A stretch of DNA of 64,000 nt from Nemophila menziesii (taxonomy: Eukaryota > Streptophyta > Magnoliopsida > Boraginales > Hydrophyllaceae): assembly GCA_029959085.1 (NCBI GenBank), contig JARWIR010000010.1, positions 10,561,001 to 10,625,000 on the forward strand, given 5' to 3'. Each line of letters opens with the position of its first letter. Position 1 is the stretch's first letter. Shown here one piece after another: positions 1 through 10,738 of the stretch. The translations under genes and the position numbers were made by a program. The notes under the pieces were generated by a model. That model had not been told where the DNA came from and did no database searches. It was given only the letters and a program-made list of their open reading frames with translations.

Positions 1-92
1 CCCTTTTCCCAAACCAAGTTCATGTTAACTCCAGATGCAACCATTATTTGAAATATCATAATCGTTTTCAAATTTTTGGAAAATAATGAAAT
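1..92 (+). repeat. End of a macro-repeat block Q (upstream unit)
   Basis: This stretch matches, nearly base for base, the sequence just before the LTR starts at 20811, 21584 and 53332. It is therefore the right end of a Q block whose remainder lies outside the window. The LTR start TGATGTCTCC follows at 93, and E1 interrupts that LTR 16 bp later. No gene is visible. Confidence 0.6.
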
Positions 93-119
93 TGATGTCT
101 CCCTATTTCACTACTACAG

Positions 120-450
120 CGCCTGCTTCTCGCGACTAACTTTCTAGCGACTACGCGATGTAGTCGCTAAAGATAAGCATCACTAGCGACTACAAATCTT
201 TAACGACTACGTGGTATGTTTCTTGACTACCAAGTAGTCGTTAGTAATTTTTGTTATTAACGACTACTTTAAGTAATCGTTATTGAGTAATAAGTAGTCG
301 CGATTGACTTTTGTATTTTTTAATTAATTTCCCACCGCCAATAAGTAGTCGCTATATGTTAGAGTATTTAACGACTACTAAATGTAGACGTTAGAAGTTC
401 TTACTAACGACTACGGTTTAGTCTTTGGCGACTACTCATGTAGTTGCTAG
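120..450. repeat. E1 5' subterminal repeat array (CGACTAC / GTAGTCG)
   Basis: More than ten copies of a CGACTAC-type heptamer occur in both orientations. Many are paired as short palindromes such as AGCGACTAC-N4-GTAGTCGCT. In the En/Spm family such subterminal motifs bind the TNPA-type protein that brings the ends together. That role is inferred here from position and arrangement. Confidence 0.8.
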
Positions 451-570
451 TAATGGTAGCGTATTTATCACAGCAGGTTGCGAATTGGGATATTCAAAGC
501 ACCAATATTTATAATTTCTCTTTCTTTCTCTCAAAACTCTCCCAATTTTTTTCTACAATTCATCATAAAA

Positions 571-1025
571 AATTATTTCAAGACTTGGAAAAGCTTACCC
601 GGGTCATTCATAAACGTGGGACCACCTCCATTATCAATTTTTCCTTCCAAATTTACCCAAAAGTAGGTATTTTTTGTTTCATAAAACTTTTTCAAATTTC
701 ATTTACTTTCATGCAATTGTGTAGTTAATGGTAAATAGTATCACTTATTAGGTATTTCAACACGTAGAAAAGCATTCGCGGGTTAAACAACAACGTGGGG
801 CCTCCTCAATTACCAATTTTTCCTTCCAAATTTGCCCAAAAGTAGGTGTTTTTGGTTCCATAAAAATCTTTCAAATTTCATTTACTTTCATTCAATTGTG
901 TAGTTAATGGTAAATAGTATCACTTATTAGGTATTTCAACACGTGGAAAAGCTTTCCCGGGTCAACAACAACGTGGGACCTCCTAAATTATCAATTTTTC
1001 CTTCTAAATTTGCCCAAAAGTAGGT
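571..1025. repeat. 179-bp tandem repeats upstream of the E1 transposase
   Basis: About two and a half units have a period near 180 bp. Each holds the marker AACGTGGGRCC and a TTTTTCCTTCCAAATTT-like stretch. The homologous array in E2 is at 9688-10140, so the repeat predates the split of the two elements. It contains ACGTG cores and lies in the probable promoter region of the transposase gene. Confidence 0.7.
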
Positions 1026-1130
1026 CTCTTTTTCATCTTGATGGTATTTGATTACAATTGTATAGCTAATGCTAAATATATAGTATCACTATGTTTATAT
1101 CTCTAATCATCTTATAATTTTATGTGACTT

Positions 1131-1132
<2 letters not shown>

Positions 1133-1211
<79 letters not shown>

Positions 1212-1212
1212 G
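1133..1212. repeat. (TA)n microsatellite
   Basis: Nearly uninterrupted alternating A and T over about 80 bp. Confidence 0.95.
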
Positions 1213-1261
1213 ATATATTATTGTATGAGACATAAATGCATAAATAAGATATATAAATATT

Positions 1262-1575
1262 TAGTGACGTTATATTTTATATGCTTTTAATTTTATATTT
1301 ATGTATTTATTTTGTGATGTTATATTTTGTATGCTTTAATTTTATATTTATGCATTTATTTGGTGATGTAATATTTTGTGTGCTTTTAATTTTATATTTA
1401 CTTATTTAATTGGTGATGTAATAATTTTTTTCATTTTATATTTATTTATTTAATCGGTGATGTAATAATTTTTTTCATTTTATATTCATTTATGTAATTG
1501 GTGATGTAATAATTTTTTTCATTTTATTTTTATGTATTTATTTGTTGATGTAATAATTTTTTTTTCATTTTATTT
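1262..1575. repeat. ~58-bp AT-rich tandem repeats before the transposase ATG
   Basis: Repeated GGTGATGTAATA followed by TTTTCATTTTATATTTAT-like sequence, about six units. The same repeat precedes the transposase in E2 (10396-10700). A single similar unit precedes the second E2 gene near 16370, which suggests a shared 5' leader module. Confidence 0.7.
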
Positions 1576-1619
1576 ATGAGACATTTATGTTGTATTCTTT
1601 CATATTGGAGTAGTTGACT

Positions 1620-3283
1620 ATGGCTTCGGGAATTGATAAAAGTTAGATTGGTACCGCTCAAAAAAATAAACCTCCTGATGAAGAAACAATTTTTTGTCCG
1701 TGTAATGATAGTTCGAATTATCGTCGGTATAAAGTGGTCAAAGTTAGGTCACATCTTTTACAATTTGGGTTTTTGGAGACGTATGATATTTGGACAAAGT
1801 ATGGTGAGATCGAGGATATTCCCGAGACTCGATATGAAGAAAATGAAATGTTGGATATCTACGAAGATTTGAGACCTAATTACGAGGGTGGTGGTCATTC
1901 CTGTGACACCGAGATGACAGACTCGAACAGTTCAGCACGTGGTAATTCGAAACGATGTTTTCCGAATTAGAGACCGAGTTATACCCTGGTTGTGATGTAA
2001 CGAGTTCATTAAATTTCATTGCGAAGCTAATGCACGTGAAGGTGAGGAACAAGTGGACTAACACGTCTTTCACCGAGTTGCTTGATCGTTTGTGTCGTGT
2101 GTTGCCCAAACCTCATACCTTGCCCGAGTCATACGAGGCGTGCAACAAAAAGTCAAAAAGTTTAGGTATGGGTTACAATACCGTCAATGTTTGCGTGAAT
2201 GATTGTGCTTTATTTTACAAGGAGAATGCCTTCCTCGAAAAGTGTCCAGTATGTAGTGAATCCAGATGGGACCCGAAGAAGGGTCTGAAAGTAGCGCATA
2301 AGAAACTCACATATTTCCAGATTGCCCCTAGGCTGCAGCGACTTTATGCTTCGAGACAAACTGCCAAAAATATGATCTGGCACCGAACAGGGAAGAGTAC
2401 ATATCCAGATTTGTTGCGTTATCCGGTTGAAGGCGATAGTTGGAAGAGATTTGTTCAGTCACATCCTGAGTTTGCTAGTGAACCTCGAAATGTCTTCTTG
2501 GGTTTGGTTATCGATGGTTTTTTCCCTTTCTCTATGCAAAACAACTCGTACAGCATGTGGCCGGTTATATTGAACGTCTATAACTTACCACTGTGGGAGA
2601 GTATGAAGGAGACGACATTCTAGCTTTGTTTGTTGATTCCGAGACCCCATTCACCCGGCAAGGACATGGACGTCTTTCTTCGACCTGTTATAGATGAGTT
2701 GGACGAGTTGTGGGATAAAGTGATTCTTACTTATGATGCCCACAAGAAGGAAGAATTTACGATTAAGGTTTGTTTGTTATCTACGACTAACGATTTCCCC
2801 GCTAGGTCATACACCTCGGGATGGTGGGTCAAGGTTACAAAGCTTGTCCAGAATGCATGAATTCTACTCCGTCATTGAGTGTGAAGAAAGGGGTTGCTTA
2901 CTTCGACCATAGACGTTGGTTACCTATCGGCCATCGATTTAGAAGCGAAAGTGTTTTGTACAAGAAATCCTATTATAGGGGCCCACTGAAGAAATATAGA
3001 CCTGCCGATATTCAGACACTGTTAGATGGGCTTCCCATTGTGCTTCCCGGGAAACACAAGGATTTTGGGGGAAAGATCGTGAGACAAACTGATCCTCATG
3101 TATTCAATTGGAAGAAAAAGAGTATCTTTTATCGTTTACCTTATTGGTCTGAAAATTTGTTGAAACATAACATTGATGTCATGCATGGCGAGAAAAACGT
3201 GTGTGATGCTCTTCTCGGCACAGTTATAGGTCTTGATGGGAAACTTAACAAAGACAACGTGAAAGCGAGAATGGATCTTAAGG
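1620..3283 (+). pseudogene. CACTA transposase (TNP2 type), truncated pseudogene of E1
   Basis: The reading frame begins ATGGCTTCGGG and aligns along its length with the E2 transposase. It has the N-terminal Transpos_assoc region (FCPCND, VRSHLL), the CVNDCALFY and CPVCSESRW cysteine motifs, then the TNP2 (Transposase_21) core with PRLQRLYASR and NIDVMHGEKNVCDALLG. The protein would cut and join element ends in the nucleus. Lesions visible against E2 are an early stop (S-stop-IGTAQ), a 55-bp deletion between two GCTCA repeats near 1655, a 1-nt loss near 1944, a CAG-to-TAG stop at about 2621 and a 1-nt loss near 2825. The C-terminal DUF4218 and DUF4216 regions are missing because the element ends at 3283. 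The Cys of MHCEKN is Gly here. Confidence 0.88.
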
Positions 3284-4590
3284 AACCACTTAACCGCAAG
3301 TGTACGGTTGTCCCAAATAATATATGATAATCAAGTTTGTTCTCAGGGACGGATTAGGTTCAACCCAAATATTAATCAAGTAGTAAAGATAATTGCTAAA
3401 CAGAAAATAAAAGCTAAGAATTTTTGTTTGGTTTTTGTAAATTAAAATTGCAACTGAAATAAAGACTAAAAATTAAATTAACAGAAAGGAAATAAAGTAA
3501 ATAAAGGACTAACTTCAGATAAGAGAGATACTTGAGTCTCGCAAGGAATCCACTTAATCAATATAATCTATGCTATGTCTAAGGGCAGAATTGGAATTAT
3601 AATATTAGTCGGGACTCTAATATCTCCTAGCCCCCTGTCGGGTGGACCTAGAAGCTATCCTAAAGTATTATAAACACCTGTATGGTCGAATATATCTTTT
3701 TGGATGATATGAATTTACTTCTTTGGCTATGTAACTAGTTAAGCCTGTCGGTCAATAACGGACATTACATGGGTATTACCTAGATCTGTATTCAAACCCC
3801 CCTGTCGGATGATCACTTTGCCACTAAAGTGAATAGCCCAAATACTAAAAGATAATTCTAGTTGTTCCTAAAAGAATTAGTAACGAAAACAAAGTAATAA
3901 CCAATATATAAAACTCAATCCTATTTAAATCTAAACAATCCCAAATTCAAAACACAGATTAATTAATTAAGGTTCATCCCTTTAATGCGATTCTCAAGTA
4001 TAAAGAAATTTAGCTCATGATGAAATTAAATACTAACATTAAATAAAAGGAATTCATGTTCAATTACACGAAAGAAATAAATAACCTAAAGTGTTGAATG
4101 ACTATTGTTGGAAGAACAGAATTCCTCCAGCTTCTAGCTTCTTCTCTCCTTCATGCTCTGACTTGAAAACCTTAAGCCTCTTGTTTGATTCTCTCCAGTG
4201 TGTGAAAGTAGGAGGTTAAGGGGTGTATTTATAGGTGTTGGAGGACCCTAGGTCGAATTTTCTTGGAGTGGAAGACAAGTTAAAGACTCTTAAATTCGTA
4301 GCCCTAAATTCTAGGAAAGGTAAGATTTTGCTGCTGATTTAATTTGGTCATATCTTTTTCAATACTTATCCGTTTGAGAAGTTCCAATATATGAAACTTC
4401 TTGTCTTGGAAAGAGCTTTCTATTGGTGCAGACCACTCGTCCAGATTCCTAGCCAATCGTGAGTTATGAATTAATATTTAAAACGTGCCTGAAATTTCAG
4501 ATTCACAAGGCAGCTTTATCTTTTCCTTCTTTGAATATATCTTTCCTAAATCTTCTTATTTCCATGTAAATCTTCTTTCCTTTAGTTTTT
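3284..4590 (-). mobile_element. LTR-like fragment in antisense orientation
   Basis: Read on the minus strand, this stretch has the same order of landmarks as the sense LTRs nearby: a CATAACTC..TTGGCT region, an AGAGCTTTCC-like region, a TATA box (TATAAATACACCCC, plus-strand 4226-4233), then CCGACAGGGGG segments and finally GTACACTTGCGG near 3300. The sense family has GTGATACTTGCAG at the equivalent place. I infer a diverged member of the same large-LTR superfamily, perhaps Ty3/gypsy. No coding sequence is visible. Both boundaries are approximate. Confidence 0.45.
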
Positions 4591-5590
4591 TATCTTGACT
4601 TGGTCTCCAAGAATCCGAACTAGAGCTTCCTGAACTCCTATGAATACACCCTTTAACTATTGCAAACAGGTCCTTGCCTCCCACAATTAGTCCTTAAGCT
4701 TATTCATCATTAGAGATAATTCAAGAGAGAAAGTTGACAGTATGTATCATATTTTAGTTTATTTCTTTCTAGTATGAACTAATTTTCCCATAGCTTGGTT
4801 TTGCATATGTATAATCTATGAATTCTATTTTCTTCTATATACGTTTTTTTAGGAGAACTGTTTTAAATTGATTCTACCTGCTTAACCATATATTTGTTTT
4901 ATGTGCTTTGATTTATTGTCTGTCTTAAATGATCAATTTAGGGCTATGCTAATAGTAGTTAGATGGTCATCCGGAAGGGGTGTCTAATTATTGAAACACC
5001 ACATAAACGTTTAGTGTGCGGTAGTCATCCGGAAAGGCTTGCCTAACTAGATAGTCATTAGGGTTTGATCACATCACCGATCATCATTAGAAAGTCAGAC
5101 TCCTCTGAGAACCTAGTGGCGTAGGAGCACCTTAGTTAAGTCTCCTCGTGATTGTGAGGTCGCCACCCTAGTCCACCCGGAAGGGGGTAGGAAAGAATTT
5201 AGCATCCTGACTACTTATCTAAGAGCTATCATCACCCTTATTAACTAATCGAAGAAATTGAAGGATTAGTGTATACTAGCAAAACCTGAGCTATATTTTC
5301 TCATCTTATTTCTTCCATATTTATTTACTCATCTTTATTTTATTTAGTTTAATCATTAATATCATCAATCATCATATTTATTTGTTTTTCATTTCTTTTA
5401 ATTATTAATTTCTACTTGAATTTATTACCCATAAGCATAACACACTAACTCTCTATTGAACGAATCTTTCTTACTAGCGAAACTCGCATACGATCTGTGA
5501 TACTTGCAGTGAGCATCATGTTTAGTCTAGGGTATTAGTGCATCATTATCCGTATTTATTTATCATATTTTCATCAAACCTTAGGCGACA
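4590..5590 (+). mobile_element. 3' two-thirds of a large LTR (sense)
   Basis: Closely matches 53865-54838, including AAGAATCCGAACTAG, CTATGAATACACCCTTTAAC, TCCACCCGGAAGGGGGTAGG and the end ATCTGTGATACTTGCAGTGAG. It is probably the continuation of the LTR that starts at 93 and is split by E1 and by the 3284-4590 piece. Its TATA-like box reads TATGAATA, weaker than TATAAATA in the 7515-9055 copy. Confidence 0.65.
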
Positions 5591-6976
5591 AAAGAAAAAA
5601 AATTAAAAATATAAAATAAAAATAGAAAATGGAAAACTTAACGTTAAAGAACCTAAAGTAGACACTGTAGTAGCAAGGACAAGACCAAAAAATGATTTAC
5701 GGTGCCCGGTGTATATACACTAGTCATTCCCCAAGTTATGAGTGTTACTACCTTATTTAAAACGGACACTCTAAATGAGTGTTGCGTATTGCTCGAACTA
5801 CCAAAATAATATTTTCAACAAAAACGAGTTTGGAAAGGGTAAATTATTAGAGATTTTTTCTTTCTTCTCTTTGTTGGTGTGTTTCATAAGGGAGAAGACT
5901 TCTTATATATAGCTACCAAAGACCTTCTCTAGATAAATGCTTGTATGAGCAATATTTGTATTGTTATTTATTTTCATAACACCTTTATAACTTTAAGATA
6001 AATTAAAATTCAACAGTTAAATATATAAGTTTTTATTATTTTTTTGTATAATGTTTATTAAGATAAACAACAAGAAGAATCTTAAAGATATGGGCTGATA
6101 AATTATCCCATTTATACCATTAATCGGCATGCTTGATTTTAAAACCATCAATAGAGCAATGGTACGAATATTAAAATTCTTTGCTTCGGTGTTTTCATAA
6201 CTCAATAAAGAAAACAATCCCATGAATAACCCATTCATAAGCTTTATGATTATAAATTATTAATCAAATACACTTATACAAATAGAAGTAGAGGTAATGT
6301 TCAGAAACATTGACTTCCTATATAATATAAAGATATTAATCTATTAAATTTTAATAATTATTTTTGTCGAAGCCTTGTTACTAATGAAGTTTTAACATAA
6401 AAAGATTCTAAATAAAAAAGTTTGATAGAATTCATTAAATACAATAATATATAATTAAAAATACTACAATCGTTACGAACATCATTATTACAACTACTAC
6501 TTGGCCTGGTGGGCCTTCCACATGCTTTTGCACCGATTAACATTATGAATTTTTTTTTAAATATTCATACAATATATATATATATATATATGGTGATTAT
6601 ACATTCTCTTTATCTTCATCCTCTCTTAATTATGTCCCGTCTTTCTGTTTTCTACCTATAGCTTCTATACCTATCATATTCTTTTTCTCTTTTCAACATG
6701 GATCAATCTAAAAATAAATTCAAACACATATGAGAAATCATTAATTGGTTGCCCAATATGTGATGAGGAATTTATTACCAATCTGATCCTTTTACAAATA
6801 AATTTAGTTTTAACTATTATTATGGAAATTATTAAATTTGGTATAATTTTTTTAGTTTAGCAAGAATATTTGTAAATAACTCCCCAACTTAATGATAAAT
6901 CTTTTTAAATGGCTTTTATTTTTATATATTAAAAACTGAAACATAGAAAATATAAATATAGAAAAGGATGGATAAT

Positions 6977-7088
6977 CACGTGAAAAATAAAATATTCATA
7001 ATAATAATGAACATTTATTTAATATAGAAAAAAAAGATGCATTGAATAATTAATTACATGAAAACCCCCTTTCCCTTCCTCTATAAAA
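6977..7088 (+). promoter_or_regulatory. Promoter-like region, G-box plus TATA box (copy A)
   Basis: A perfect CACGTG G-box at 6977-6982 lies about 105 bp upstream of a TATA box (CTATAAAAA at 7081-7088), followed by a C/T-rich leader and an ATG at 7205. The same arrangement and spacing occur in copies B (48873/48977) and C (56230/56335). It looks like a plant RNA polymerase II promoter. Activity is inferred. Confidence 0.5.
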
Positions 7089-7204
7089 ATACCATTTATT
7101 CTCTTTCTCCTACACTACTCTGCTTTCTCTTCACTCCAACGTTTCAACACCATTAATCTTACTCTACTTCCAAGAATAACAACGGTCCAAATCTCCATTT
7201 TCAA

Positions 7205-7264
7205 ATGGCCTCTCAACCCACCGCCACAACCAAGACCTTCTTTCTTCTTAACCAAAGTCAGTAA
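7205..7264 (+). pseudogene. Exon-1-like gene fragment, MASQPTATTK..., copy A
   Basis: An ATG in good context (TCAAATGGCC) opens a 19-residue frame, MASQPTATTKTFFLL followed by NQSQ and a stop. A possible splice donor, CA/GTAAAATC, overlaps the stop. With a TATA box 120 bp upstream, this resembles the first exon of a Ser/Thr-rich, perhaps organelle-targeted, protein whose downstream exons are not in the window. I do not recognise the gene. Copies at 49101 and 56459 share the first residues but differ at the end. Confidence 0.35.
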
Positions 7265-7514
7265 AATCTTTGTCCTTGGACAAGTCATTGCTTGCTAAAA
7301 ATATGAAATGTCATGGTCAAGGATCATTTTATTCACTATATAGTCAACTCAATCTGAAAAAATAAAAAAAAGTAATGTTAGTTAATATGTATGATATTCA
7401 TACAAAGATATTAGGTTAGTTTACATCAGATTAAACCCTCAAACAACGCTTTAATACTAATTGCTAATATTAACTACAAAAATATAACACTAATAATATA
7501 TGTATATATATATA

Positions 7515-9052
7515 TGATGTCTCCTCATTTGTGATAGATTTATATTAAGATGAGACATCATTTTTAGTGTTTTAGGAGTCATAAATGTCGTTTTTCTTGA
7601 GAAATAGTGCACTTTCCTATTTCGAGTCTTGATTTGTTGAATTATTATTTTTAGAGCATATTGGGTTTAATTGTTTATTTTAGTGTGAAGCTTTAAAGAT
7701 AATTATGGAGATTAATTAGAGTCCAAGACAAAGACTACAACTTATGGAAAGAGATTAGCATGGTAATTGGAGATAAGGAAACAAAGGCTAAAAATATGGA
7801 AAAGGAAAAGCTACCTAAATCTGAATTCTGCAGCACACGCCTAAAGAAGGGGTGATTACTCCAAGAAATAAGCCGATTTTGGTAAATTACTTTCATAGGG
7901 ACGTAGAATATTCTCTGAGGATTCTTTTGGTATATTATGGAGCAAAAACCGACCAATAACGAAGAAGATATGCTCAAAACAAATCAACAAAATTAATCTT
8001 TATTTCCATACGAATTTGAGTTGGGCTTGGAGTCTACTACTTTGCTTCTCCCTCAAGAAAACGAATTAGGTCTTCTAAACACCTATAAATACACCCTTAT
8101 ATCACTTGTAAAAGTACCCTATCAATCCTTGCCTCATAGTAATTAGTTCTTAAGGTTATATTCTTCCAGTTTATTGTAGAGAGCAAGATGATGTCTTTTG
8201 TAATTTCCTTTAGTTTATTTCCTCCAGGTATGAACTAAACCTCCCATAGCTTGGGTTTTGCATCATGTATAATCTATGAATTCTAATTCTTCTATCTAAG
8301 TTTCTTTGGGAATGATATGTTTTAATCTGATATTAGCTACTTACCTTTATATTTGTTTATGTGTTTTGAATTATTGTCTTTCCTAGAACTGGTCACTTTA
8401 GGATTGTTTTAAGAGTAGTTAGATGGTATCCTTAATTGGGTGTTTAACTATTGAACCGCCACATAACGTCTAGTGTCGATATTAGTTCTGACAAACATGA
8501 TTCTAACTAGATAGTCATTAGAGTTTGTTTTAATCACCATATCACCAATTGATTGTAGTGTTTGTTTAGGGCCTTTGTAGCGCTTGACAACCCTATCTGA
8601 GACCTCGTCTTGTTTGTGCCGTAGCCCCCTTAGTCGCTCTCCAGGTCTAAGGTATGGGAATTTAGAATCCTGACTAAGTATACCAAGAGCTAATATTCTC
8701 CCTTATTAACTAGATCTATAGAAAGCATTAGAAGGATTAATGCATACTAGCAAAACCTAAGCTATATCTCTCATCTCATATTCTTAGTTATTTATTTTAT
8801 TGTCTTTACTTTCCTAGATTTAATTAGTTAATTTCGAATTCTTTACTTTAATTTTCTGTCTTTTAATTATTTACTGTTACTCGTTATTGTACCTACTCGT
8901 ATAACACACTTAAGTCTCTGAGAACGAACTCAACTTATCAACTAAAACTTGCATACGTCCTGTAATACTTGCAGTACTGTGCCTGTCTAGGGTGAGAGTG
9001 CGTAGTTTTCTTGACCTTATTTTATCATATTTTTATCACACCCTAGGCGACA

Positions 9053-9055
<3 letters not shown>
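7515..9055 (+). mobile_element. Solo LTR, large-LTR retrotransposon family
   Basis: Starts TGATGTCTCC and ends GGCGACACCA, so TGATGTC/GACACCA form an imperfect terminal inverted repeat. It is flanked by ATATA on both sides (7510-7514 and 9056-9060). Copies B, C and D of the macro-repeat carry an uninterrupted (TA)n at the same point (49394, 56752, 63203), so this is an insertion. It has a TATA box (TATAAATA at 8084) and a leader but no internal coding region, as expected after LTR-LTR recombination. The family is probably Ty3/gypsy. The target duplication is weak evidence by itself because it lies in TA repeats. Confidence 0.7.
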
Positions 9056-9099
<44 letters not shown>

Positions 9100-9226
9100 A
9101 GTAACAAATATAATTAAACCCTCAAACAACGCTTTAATACTAATTCCTAAAATAAACTAAATAAATATAACACTAATAATATATATATATATATAAAGAG
9201 AGGGAGAGAGAGAGTTGGTTTTTTTT
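9056..9226. repeat. (TA)n microsatellite and left flank of E2
   Basis: Contains (TA)n to 9096, then a second copy of the AACCCTCAAACAACGC segment also present at 7435, another short (TA)n at 9179-9194 and a purine-rich GAGAGAG tract. The order matches copy B at 49394-49573. Confidence 0.8.
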
Positions 9227-9243
9227 AAACTTCCGCACAAGCC

Positions 9244-9575
9244 TCTAGCGACTAAACTTCTCGCGACTACGCGTTGTAGTCGCTAAAGACCAGAGCCTCT
9301 ACCGACTACATGTGTTTAACGACTACAGGGACTGTTTCTCGACTACAACGTAGTCGTTAGTAAGTTTTGCGTTTAACGACTACAAGAAGTAGTCGTTACT
9401 ACTTATGGCGTAGTCGCTAGTGTGTTTATGTATTTTTTAATTAATTTCCCACCGCCAACGTGTAGTCGCTAGAGGTTGTATTATTTATCGACTACATGAA
9501 GTAGTCGTTAGTAGTCATTTCTAACGACTACTTGTGAGGCTTTTGCGACTACACGTGTAGTCGCGAATAGTGCTA
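9244..9575. repeat. E2 5' subterminal CGACTAC cluster
   Basis: At least twelve CGACTAC/GTAGTCG motifs in both orientations, several as close palindromes (for example AACGACTAC..GTAGTCGTT). This is the equivalent of 120-450 in E1. Confidence 0.82.
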
Positions 9576-9687
9576 GCGTGTTTTCAACAGTGACTTGCGA
9601 ATTGCTTTACTCAATACCCCATTATTATATAATTTCTCTTTCTTTCCCTCAAAACTCTTCCAATTTTTTCCACAATTCATCATCAAA

Positions 9688-10140
9688 AATTATTTCAACA
9701 CTTGAAAAAGTTTGCCCTGGTCAATCATCACGTGGGACCGCCTCAATTATCAATTTTTCCTTCCAAATTTCCCCAAAAGTAGGTATTTTTTGTTCCATAA
9801 AACTCTTTCAAATTTCTTCTACTTTCATTCAATTAAGTAGTAAATGGTGAATAGTATCACTTATTAGGTATTTCAATACGTGGACAAGTTTTCCCGGGTC
9901 AAACATCAACGTGGGACCGCCTCAATTATCAATTTTTCCCTCTAAATTTGCCCAAAAGTATGTCTCTTTTATTCTATAAAACCCTTTCAAATTTCTTTTA
10001 CTTTCATTCAATTATGTAGTAAATGGTAAATAGTATCACTTATTAGGTATTTCAACACGTGGACAAGCTTTCCCAGGTCAAACATCAACGTGGGACCGCC
10101 TCAATAATCTATTTTTCCTTCCAAATTTGCCCAAAAGTAT
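9688..10140. repeat. 179-bp tandem repeats, E2
   Basis: Three units at a period of about 178 bp, each with TCAACGTGGGACCGCC or a variant and an ACACGTGG/AATACGTGG box. Homologous to 571-1025 in E1. Confidence 0.72.
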
Positions 10141-10252
10141 GTGTCTTTTTCATCTTTACCTTATTTGATTAAAATTGTATAGTTAATGCTAAATATATAA
10201 TATCACTATGTATATATCTCTAATCATTTAATAATTTTATGTGAATTATAAA

Positions 10253-10345
10253 TATATATGTATATATATATATATATATATATAAAAAAAAATATAAATA
10301 TATATATAAATATATATATGTATATATATATTTATATTTGTATTT
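10253..10345. repeat. Interrupted (TA)n microsatellite
   Basis: Alternating TA broken by short A runs, in the same position relative to the transposase as 1133-1212 in E1. Confidence 0.9.
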
Positions 10346-10395
10346 GTATGATATATTATTGTATGATGCATAAAAGTATAAATAGGATATATTTT

Positions 10396-10700
10396 TATTT
10401 AGTGATGTTATATTTTGTATGCTTTTAATTTTTTATTTAGGTATTTATTTTGTGATGTTATATTTTGTATGCTTTTAATTTTATATTTATGCATTTATTT
10501 GGTGATGTAATATTTTGTGTGCTTTTAATTTTATATTTATTTATTTAATCGGTGATGTAATATTTTTTTTATTTTATATTTATTTATTTAGTCGGTGATG
10601 TAATATATTTTTTTTATTCATTTATGTAATCGGTGATGTAATAATTTTTTTTGTTTTATTTTTATGTATTTATTTGGTGATGTAATAATTTTTTTCATTT
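10396..10700. repeat. ~58-bp AT-rich tandem repeats, E2
   Basis: Five to six units with GGTGATGTAATA, homologous to 1262-1575 and directly upstream of the transposase ATG. Confidence 0.7.
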
Positions 10701-10738
10701 TAATTATGTTGTATTCTTTCATATTGTAATAGTTGACT

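Larger units (their letters stand above)
109..3283 (+). mobile_element. CACTA (En/Spm) transposon E1, 5' part only
   Basis: The left terminus CACTACTACAG starts at 109. It is followed by a subterminal array of CGACTAC motifs, 179-bp and 58-bp tandem repeats, and a TNP2-type transposase relic. The order is the same as in E2 (9227-18710). Comparison with the uninterrupted LTR starts at 21584 and 53332 shows that E1 landed 16 bp inside an LTR. The element breaks off inside the transposase at 3283, where unrelated LTR-like DNA begins. The second half, with the right terminus and the second gene, is absent. E1 cannot move by itself: its transposase is broken and only one end is present. Confidence 0.85.
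5591..7514 (+). repeat. Macro-repeat block P, copy A
   Basis: Near-identical to 47481-49394 (copy B) and 54839-56752 (copy C). The first ~580 bp is also the spacer inside the LINE array. The block holds AT-rich non-coding DNA, a minus-strand TATA-like stretch (TATATAAGAAG near 5905), a short (TA)n near 6573, and the promoter-like region with a short ATG frame described separately. Confidence 0.85.

Noticed and set aside
7435..7475. Telomere-like AACCCTCAAAC repeats
   Set aside because: The motif is AACCCTCAAAC, not CCCTAAA, and occurs once or twice per macro-repeat rather than in tandem.
9224..9226. TAA/TAA as the E2 target duplication
   Set aside because: Copy B shows that the left and right flanks are not contiguous in the uninserted site, so the left TAA is probably accidental.
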